Assembly (NCBI GenBank): GCA_026398575.1
Contig: JAPLSP010000170.1
Span: forward strand, 1-52,314
Reading direction: 5' to 3'
From: Candidatus Sumerlaeota bacterium
GTDB lineage: Bacteria > Sumerlaeota > Sumerlaeia > JADFCT01
Length of the DNA stretch: 52,314 nucleotides
Shown here: piece by piece, positions 46,466 through 52,314 of the stretch
Layout: each line of letters opens with the position of its first letter
Position numbering within the stretch: the stretch's first letter is position 1
The notes under the pieces: model-generated
Told to the model about the DNA's origin: nothing
Database searches by the model: none
Seen by the model: only the letters and a program-made list of their open reading frames with translations
Made by a program: the position numbers and the translations under genes

Positions 46466-47950
46466 TTATTTATCTTCCAACTGGCTGCGCTTGAGGCGCA
46501 GTTCATGCAGGACTTCGTTGCTGGAACTGACCGCCTTGTACGTCACTTCGGGATCGGCGGGCGTCAGGTCGAAACTCAGCACCCCGAAGAAATTGCCCTT
46601 GTTGTAGGACCACAGGGCTTCCTTCCTCGTGGGATGGGTGTGATCGTTCGTCAGCTTGGACGATTCGAATTCATACAGCGTGTAGCCGTTGGGGCGTTCG
46701 ATCTTCCACATTTCCGTGCGATGCCGGTCCGCCGAGATCAGAATGACGCCGCGGAGTTTTTCGCGGGCGATGAGCGAAAAGATTTCGTCGCGTTCCGCCT
46801 TCACGCCGGCCCAGGAGTCCGCGCCGCTCTTATCCGCCTGGTCCGTCCAGAGCGTGCCCGAGGCGATGACCTTGAAGGTCGCTTTCGAGGCTTTCAACCG
46901 CTCCAGCAGCCACGCCTTTTGCGCCGGCCCCAGCATCGTGCCGCTTTTGAAGTCGCGATAATAGCGTCCGTCGGTCATGAAGAAATCCACGTCGCCAATG
47001 GAGAAGTCGAACCAGCAGCCCGGCTGCTTTTCTCCGCCGCCGTAGTAAGGGTTGTTCCAGTTCTGGCAGAAAACCTTCCACACCGGCAGCTTCCAAGCAG
47101 GCCGAAATGGATCGAGCCCGCCGGAGCAATCGTTTGCGCCGAAATCGTGGTCGTCCCAGACGGCATAAATCGCCGTCGAGGCGCACATGCGGCGATACTC
47201 GCTCCGCAATTGCCGCTGATAATAATAGACGCGCTGCACGTCCCGGCGCTCGGGCAGGTCAATATAGACGTTGTCGCCCAGAAACAGGAATGCGAGCGGA
47301 CGGCCCGCAGCGATGGTCGCCCAGACGCCTTCATTCGCCGGGATGTATTGCGCGCCGCCGCCGAAGCCGACGTCGAACTTCACCTTCTGGCTTTTCGCCG
47401 GAAACGTGCGGAAGGTGGGACGCTCGCCTTTCAGCGCCGTCTGTCCGTTCACGAGCACATCGTAGGTGTAGGTCGTAAACGGCTTCAGGCCGGCAATCTC
47501 CGCTACTGCTGTGAAATCGTTGTCCTTGCGCGTTTTCACGGGCTTTGACTTGATCGCGCCCTCCAACTTCGCGTCGGTTCCGACAATCACTTGCATCTCC
47601 GCCTCACCCCACGTGCGCGCCCAAAACCGCGCCGACGATTCCGTTACCACGCCCAGCATTGGCCCGCACATCAGGCGCAGATCGTGTTTGCGAATGGCCG
47701 CCTGCAACTGTGGCGCGTCCATGACGTCCGCCAGCGACGCATCCGGACCAATGGCGCTGCCGGGCGTTTTCATCCCGCCTCCCAGCGCCTCGACCAGCGG
47801 CGGAAACAGATCCTGCTCGACGGGATCCGTCTCGCCTTCCGTGATGAGCGGCTTGGCATGGACGAGGGCGCCTGCAAGGAATATCACCACCGCAAAGGCA
47901 ATGAGCGGCAGAATTGCGGCGCGGTTGCTTCGTGATCTCATTGTTCCCAT
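46466..47950 (-). CDS. PhoD-like phosphatase, exported
   Basis: 494 residues. Signal peptide (AAILPLIAFAVVIFLAGALVHA). An N-terminal fibronectin-like domain (GVVTESSARFWARTWGEAEMQVIVG) is followed by the PhoD core: FLFLGDNVYIDL, YAVWDDHDFGANDCSGG, FMTDGRYYRD and VILISADRHRTEMWK, which carry the metal-binding Asp, Asn and His residues. PhoD enzymes are extracytoplasmic phosphodiesterases or phosphomonoesterases. Its start lies 4 nt after the stop of the upstream sulfatase, so it is co-transcribed with it. Confidence 0.9.
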   Translation of the reverse strand: MGTMRSRSNRAAILPLIAFAVVIFLAGALVHAKPLITEGETDPVEQDLFPPLVEALGGGMKTPGSAIGPDASLADVMDAPQLQAAIRKHDLRLMCGPMLGVVTESSARFWARTWGEAEMQVIVGTDAKLEGAIKSKPVKTRKDNDFTAVAEIAGLKPFTTYTYDVLVNGQTALKGERPTFRTFPAKSQKVKFDVGFGGGAQYIPANEGVWATIAAGRPLAFLFLGDNVYIDLPERRDVQRVYYYQRQLRSEYRRMCASTAIYAVWDDHDFGANDCSGGLDPFRPAWKLPVWKVFCQNWNNPYYGGGEKQPGCWFDFSIGDVDFFMTDGRYYRDFKSGTMLGPAQKAWLLERLKASKATFKVIASGTLWTDQADKSGADSWAGVKAERDEIFSLIAREKLRGVILISADRHRTEMWKIERPNGYTLYEFESSKLTNDHTHPTRKEALWSYNKGNFFGVLSFDLTPADPEVTYKAVSSSNEVLHELRLKRSQLEDK

Positions 47951-47954
47951 TTTT

Positions 47955-49577
47955 CTATCCTTCCTTGGCGGAATTCTTTTCCTCGGCGGCGCCGGCAGCG
48001 GCGGTTTTCTTCCAGATGTTCACCGCGACGTCGTTCTTCTGCGGCGGGCCCGGCGTGCTGCGGCCTTCGGCGACCTGCTTTTCCAGCATCTTGGTCAATC
48101 GCGCGACGATGTCCGGATGATCGGCTTGGACGTTCGTTTTCTCGCCAATGTCCTTGGCCATGTCGTAGAGCTGGATCGCCGGCAGTTTTTGTTTGAGCGC
48201 TTCGCCGTCGTTTGGCGCGCCCCAGCCGCCGGAACCTGCGCATAGTTCCATCTTCCAGTTGGCGTTGCGGATGGAGAAGAATCCTTTGATCGAGTGATGA
48301 ACGATGTCGCGGCGCGCGCTGTGGCCGCTTCCCAACAGATCGGGCAGGAAGCTGAAGCTGTCTTCGCCCGCGCCGTCGGGAATCCGCTCGCCCATCAGTT
48401 CTGCGCACGTCGCCATGAGGTCGGTCAGGCAGACGAGCTGGCTGGCGCGCGTGCCGGCTTTGATCTTTCCCGGCCAGCGTGCGATGAACGGGATGCGATG
48501 TCCGCCGTCCCAGATGTCGCTCTTGTATCCGCGAAGCATGGCGCTGGGCTCGTGGCCGGATTTTTGGAGCTCGCCGATCTTGGCGGCGGGCGAGCAGCCG
48601 TTGTCGCTTGTGAAAATCGTCAGCGTGTTTTCAGCAAGGCCGTTCTTCTCCAGCGCCGCGAGAACCTCGCCCACGCAGGCGTCGGTCTGCATGACGTAAT
48701 CGGCGTAGGCATTGATCCCGCTTTTGCCCTGCCATTCTTTCGTTGGGAGGATCGGCGTGTGCGGCGAATTGAACGGAAGATAGAGGAAGAATGGCTTACC
48801 GCTTTTAGCCGCCGCAGCGCGCTCGCCCAGATATTCCACGGCGCGGCGCGTCAGGCGAGGCAGCATCTCGATCGGCTCGATCTCTTCGACGACGCGGTCA
48901 TTCTCGATCAGGGTGCTGATGGCGCGCGCATGGGAGAAACCGAGGAAGTAATTGAACCCGCGCGTCGTCGGGCCGCTTTGAACATGCGTTCCAACGGGAA
49001 CGCCCGCCGACAATTTTTTCTCGCCGGGGGCTTTTTTATTTTTTGCAGGCGCCTTCTCGCCGTCTTTGAGATCGAATGTGTATCCAAGGTGCCATTTGCC
49101 GATGCAGGCGGTGTGATAGCCGTACCATCGCAACAGCGCCGGAACCGTCAGGCGGTCTTCAGCGATCAACGGCGGCGCATCGGCAAGGTCCAGCACGCCC
49201 GACTGCAACCGCGAACGCCAGGCATAGCGCCCGGTGAGAATCCCGTAGCGCGTCGGTGTGCAGACCGACGAGCCGCCGTGGCAGTCGGTGAACATCACGC
49301 CCTGCGAGGCCAGCCGGTCAATATTTGGCGTCTGGATTTTGCCATGCTCCGGATTGAAGCATTGCACGTCGCCAATCCCAAGGTCGTCGCAGATGATATA
49401 TAGGATGTTGGGGCGCTTAATTTTTGCAGTTTTTGCGTCTGACGGGTCCGACCGGTCCGACGGGTCCGACCCGGCGATCGCTGCGAAATTAGCGGCGCCA
49501 GTCTGGTGCGAAATGGCCAGCGCGGCCGCGCCCAGGCCGGCCATCTTCAAAAAATCCCGTCGTCTGAAGTCTGTCAT
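47955..49577 (-). CDS. sulfatase, Tat-exported
   Basis: 540 residues. Tat signal RRRDFLKMAGLGAAAL, then a low-complexity SDPSDRSDPSDA linker (residues 37-48), then the sulfatase fold beginning RPNILYIICDDLG. The formylglycine motif is C106-T-P-T-R110 (SSVCTPTRYGILTGR), so activation needs a formylglycine-generating enzyme, not encoded here. Also IFTSDNGCSP and the C-terminal LYDMAKD. Predicted to desulfate sugars in the periplasm or outside. Shares an operon with PhoD. Confidence 0.93.
   Translation of the reverse strand: MTDFRRRDFLKMAGLGAAALAISHQTGAANFAAIAGSDPSDRSDPSDAKTAKIKRPNILYIICDDLGIGDVQCFNPEHGKIQTPNIDRLASQGVMFTDCHGGSSVCTPTRYGILTGRYAWRSRLQSGVLDLADAPPLIAEDRLTVPALLRWYGYHTACIGKWHLGYTFDLKDGEKAPAKNKKAPGEKKLSAGVPVGTHVQSGPTTRGFNYFLGFSHARAISTLIENDRVVEEIEPIEMLPRLTRRAVEYLGERAAAAKSGKPFFLYLPFNSPHTPILPTKEWQGKSGINAYADYVMQTDACVGEVLAALEKNGLAENTLTIFTSDNGCSPAAKIGELQKSGHEPSAMLRGYKSDIWDGGHRIPFIARWPGKIKAGTRASQLVCLTDLMATCAELMGERIPDGAGEDSFSFLPDLLGSGHSARRDIVHHSIKGFFSIRNANWKMELCAGSGGWGAPNDGEALKQKLPAIQLYDMAKDIGEKTNVQADHPDIVARLTKMLEKQVAEGRSTPGPPQKNDVAVNIWKKTAAAGAAEEKNSAKEG
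49438..49473 (-). repeat. 9-nt tandem block in the sulfatase linker
   Basis: Four units TCYGACNNG (TCCGACCGG, TCCGACGGG on the plus strand) just after the Tat signal. Same unit family as the permease block at 42815-42883, though on the opposite strand relative to the gene. Confidence 0.8.
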
Positions 49578-49710
49578 ATTAAACCTCTAAATTTTATGCT
49601 CCTCGCATTTTGCGCCCGCGTCTGCACAGTAATAAGTTATCATTCTGCCCTCAATTATTCTGCCTGTACACGCCGTTGCTGCAATTGGGCTGCGGCGCTT
49701 TGACCTTTCT

Positions 49711-51183
49711 TCACGGCGCCTTGGCCTCATTCCCCTTGGCGTCTTTCGCCTTGGCAGCGCGCTTCTTGCCTGCCGGGGCTGCCGCGGCGCCTGCTTCCAG
49801 CTTCGGATCCGGCCAGAGCGGATTTTCGACGTGTTCCTTTTCATGGATGGCGGCGATGCGCTTGATAACGTCCGGCTGCGCGGCGGCAAGGTCGTTCGCC
49901 TCGGTCGGGTCTTTGGAAAGGTCGTAGAGTTCGATGGGCTTTCCGGGAGCGGGGCAAACGCCTTTCCAATTGCCCATCCGCACGGCCCACATGAATCGCG
50001 GCTCGTGCAGTTCCCAATAAAGGAACTCGCGCTTGGCCGTCGCGCCGCCGAAGAGCGCCGGCGCGATGGAGATGCCGTCCGTCTTCGCGCCTGCCGGAAG
50101 CGACGCGCCAATGACTTCGGACACTGTGGGGAGAAAATCATAGAATGCCCACGGCGTATCGTTCGCGGCGCCGGGTTTGATCTTGCCGGGCCAGCGCGTG
50201 ATGCCGGGCTCGCGGATGCCGCCCTCATACATGGAGCGCTTCATTCCGCGCAGCCCGCCATTGCTCTCAAAAGCCTTGATCATCGCCGGAGCGCCTGCGC
50301 CGTTGTCGCTGGTGAAAATAACCAGCGTCCGTTCGTCCAGCCCAAGTTCCTTCAGCAGCGCGAAAAGCCGGCCAATGTCGGCATCCATGCGCGTGATCAT
50401 CGCGGCGTAGGTCTTCAGGTTTTCGGCCCATGGTTCGTTCGCATAAGGGCCAAGATCCGGAACCTGATACTTCGCGTGCGGGATCGTGAAGGGCAGGTAG
50501 AGGAAGAACGGCGACTTGGCATTGGCGCGCAGCCACTGCAACGACTCCTTCGCGATCAGGTCGTGCGAATACGTCTTTCCGTCGAGTTCAACGCGCTCGC
50601 GGTTGCGCCAGAGATGATCGGGATAGTATTCGTGCGCCTGCGTCTGGCAGTTGTAGCCGAAAAACGTGTCGAACCCCATCTTGTCCGGCGCGCCGGTCGA
50701 GTCCACGAACCCAAGTCCCCACTTGCCGAAGGCGCCCGTCTTGTAGCCGGCGGATTTGAACAGATGCGCCACGGTGAACGTCCCCGCCGGCAGCGGCTCC
50801 TGGCCTTCGGGTTTGAGCTGGCGGTTGGCGCGGATGGCGGTATGTCCGAGGTGCAGCCCGGTCATCAGCGCGCACCGCGACGGCGCGCACACCGACGAGC
50901 CGCAATAACTCTGCGTCAGCCGCATCCCCTCCGCCGCCATCTTGTCCAGATTCGGCGTCTTGATTTTTTTCTGCCCAAAGCATCCCACCTCGCCATAGCC
51001 CATGTCGTCAGCCAGAATGAAAATGACATTAGGCTTGCCGGAGGCGGAATTGGCGGAAGCGGAAGCTGGACTGCCGGCGATAGATTCGCCAGCCGCGAAC
51101 GCGCTGCTCAAGCAGCCAGTCGCCGTCGCCGCTGCGCCAAGTCCAGCGATCTTCAGAAATTCTCTGCGTTGCAGATGGTTCAT
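49711..51183 (-). CDS. sulfatase, Tat-exported, possible lipoprotein
   Basis: 490 residues. Tat-type signal QRREFLKIAGLGAAATATGC, where TATG-C24 could be a lipobox. An Ala/Ser-rich linker precedes the sulfatase fold PNVIFILADDMGYGEVGCFG, with formylglycine motif C99-A-P-S-R103 (SSVCAPSRCALMTG) and VIFTSDNGAGAP. The tail is Ala/Lys-rich. It heads the minus-strand group sulfatase-sulfatase-PhoD; the 133-nt gap to the next gene shows nothing clear. Likely acts on sulfated glycans together with the PL8 lyase. Confidence 0.93.
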   Translation of the reverse strand: MNHLQRREFLKIAGLGAAATATGCLSSAFAAGESIAGSPASASANSASGKPNVIFILADDMGYGEVGCFGQKKIKTPNLDKMAAEGMRLTQSYCGSSVCAPSRCALMTGLHLGHTAIRANRQLKPEGQEPLPAGTFTVAHLFKSAGYKTGAFGKWGLGFVDSTGAPDKMGFDTFFGYNCQTQAHEYYPDHLWRNRERVELDGKTYSHDLIAKESLQWLRANAKSPFFLYLPFTIPHAKYQVPDLGPYANEPWAENLKTYAAMITRMDADIGRLFALLKELGLDERTLVIFTSDNGAGAPAMIKAFESNGGLRGMKRSMYEGGIREPGITRWPGKIKPGAANDTPWAFYDFLPTVSEVIGASLPAGAKTDGISIAPALFGGATAKREFLYWELHEPRFMWAVRMGNWKGVCPAPGKPIELYDLSKDPTEANDLAAAQPDVIKRIAAIHEKEHVENPLWPDPKLEAGAAAAPAGKKRAAKAKDAKGNEAKAP

Positions 51184-51461
51184 GATTCATTTCCCCCGCT
51201 GGCCTGCGCTGAGAGTTACAGCCCGATTGTAATCATCATCACAAACCCACCGAGAAATGCAACGCCATAAGAGCGAGTGCCAAGAAAGACTTACTTGATA
51301 GAGTTGCATGATATCAATTATAGCAGAGTTTACGAACAGGAACTCGGAAAAACCTTGACGCGCGGGTCAGACTAGCTTCTTCATTATGTTTAGCTGACTA
51401 TGTCGTTGTCTGAGCCCGATGATTTAGAATCTGATATCGTTTGCAGCGCTGGCTGAAAATC

Positions 51462-52314
51462 ATGAGCAGTTCGCACCTTAATGATCAACCATCAGGAGAA
51501 GCCGCCGCAGATCGCGCACAAGTAGAAATAGCGTTGGCCCCTAGCCGGGCGCTAACCGAACTTGCAGCAGCGATGCAAAAGCAGGAATACCTAGTGAAAT
51601 TTCAGGAACTCGGCAAAGCGATCCAACTTTCACCAAGCTTCGTGTCAATTGCAGACATCGCCAAAGCAATGCAGCCACCGGTACAAATGACCGCCTTATT
51701 CCAAACGATGGCTGCGATACAGCAGGAGACCCGATTACATACTGAGCTTCTCATCCCGCCACTTATTCTTGAAGATGTGCGAAAGCGGATTGCTCAGATG
51801 CGCATTCTCAGCGAAAGCATCACAGCGCCGCACTTGGCGTTTATTGAAATGATGCGCTCTCAGGCATCCGTTTTTGATGGGATATCCGCTCGTTTTGCCG
51901 CATTGCAGGATATCAAGCTCAGCATTCCGCAGTTTTCACAGGCTGCGTTAGCGTGGAACTTAGCTTCCATTGGACTGGCAAATCGGATGAATGGCATCGG
52001 ACTGCTGGCCCAGCGGGAGATGCTCTCGGCCCGACTGTTCGAAGTTCCTGGGACCTATGCCAAGTTTGTGCAGCATACCACCGAGCGTCTGGCTTCCAAT
52101 CCTAGTCCAGAGGACGCAATCCGATTGCGGGGCAGTCTCAATCTCGCCGAAAATCAACTGCTGGAAATCACAGATGCTGTCAGTACCTTTGTCTCGGTTC
52201 CGGAGGACTGCGAGAAACCGGACAGGATCAGAGCTCTAAATGCCCCATTTGCGCAACAGGACGAGCTCCTTAGTTACGAATTCGCCGAAGATGAAGACGA
52301 TTTGGTGGCGCTAA
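51462..52314 (+). CDS. unrecognised protein, 3' end beyond the window
   Basis: An open frame of 284 codons from the ATG at 51462, still open at the window end. Mostly helical and amphipathic, with several repeated IPP/LxxIxxSI patterns (LLIPPLILEDVRKRIAQM, LQDIKLSIPQFSQAAL), no signal peptide, no membrane segment, and an acidic stretch (YEFAEDEDDL) at the visible end. I do not recognise a family. No strong ribosome binding site; the divergent 278-nt gap to the sulfatase should hold promoters for both. Confidence 0.6.
   Translation, partial: MSSSHLNDQPSGEAAADRAQVEIALAPSRALTELAAAMQKQEYLVKFQELGKAIQLSPSFVSIADIAKAMQPPVQMTALFQTMAAIQQETRLHTELLIPPLILEDVRKRIAQMRILSESITAPHLAFIEMMRSQASVFDGISARFAALQDIKLSIPQFSQAALAWNLASIGLANRMNGIGLLAQREMLSARLFEVPGTYAKFVQHTTERLASNPSPEDAIRLRGSLNLAENQLLEITDAVSTFVSVPEDCEKPDRIRALNAPFAQQDELLSYEFAEDEDDLVAL

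Overview
The window is a piece of a bacterial chromosome of moderately high GC, from a Gram-negative-type cell that secretes many proteins. I see no rRNA, tRNA, CRISPR array or phage structural genes. The gene mix is: type II secretion pseudopilin, sulfatases with Tat signals, PhoD-like phosphatase, family 8 polysaccharide lyase, GH2 hydrolase, a full Bat (aerotolerance-type) operon, and many hydrophobic or low-complexity short repeats. This fits the PVC group or neighbours such as Sumerlaeota, Hydrogenedentota, Lentisphaerota or Planctomycetota. That placement is inference from gene content only.

Layout. 90-2625 (-): a P-loop ATPase and TPR protein pair of STAND/NLR-like type. 2845-9525 (-): chaperone region with dnaK-rpoZ, an AT-rich HEPN-like two-gene unit, a radical SAM/SPASM gene, groEL and groES. 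Between the HEPN-like unit and the radical SAM gene lies a 45-codon frame that is a hybrid of dnaK and groEL sequence. 9797-15890 (+): a ROK regulator, nucleotidyltransferase and NahK-like kinase, then (after an AT-rich dGTPase-like gene) a UDP-sugar 4-epimerase; together they look like amino-sugar salvage. 15912-18777 (+): small accessory genes, including a two-TM/GAF-like gene interrupted by one in-frame TGA and a DUF4258/YgiT-type toxin-antitoxin-like pair. 18856-21772 (-): GH2 hydrolase and pseudopilin. 22230-26493 (+): PMT-type membrane glycosyltransferase swollen by two repeat blocks, and an HtrA protease. 26672-39093 (+): an extended bat operon (MoxR, DUF58, two VWA proteins, TPR proteins, three BatD-like membrane proteins, PpiC-like protein). 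39279-46461 (+): sugar ABC transporter, PL8 lyase and an alarmone-hydrolase-like HD protein, with a PemK/MazF-type toxin-antitoxin pair sitting between the binding protein and ATPase genes. 46466-51183 (-): PhoD-like phosphatase and two sulfatases. 51462-end (+): start of an unrecognised gene cut by the window edge.

How the parts may work together (inference): PL8 lyase, sulfatases and the transporter would degrade and import a sulfated uronic-acid polysaccharide such as a glycosaminoglycan; the ROK/kinase/uridylyltransferase/epimerase genes would feed the released amino sugars into UDP-sugar pools.

The most unusual signal is a set of short degenerate tandem blocks (7-nt or 9-nt units). They sit right after stop codons at most gene junctions of the bat operon, often as two inverted arms around a short spacer. 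In at least two places they encode the signal peptide of the next gene, and at two junctions they contain its ribosome binding site. They resemble in form the cyanobacterial short tandemly repeated repetitive (STRR) sequences. The dnaK/groEL hybrid next to the radical SAM gene is the second most unusual item.
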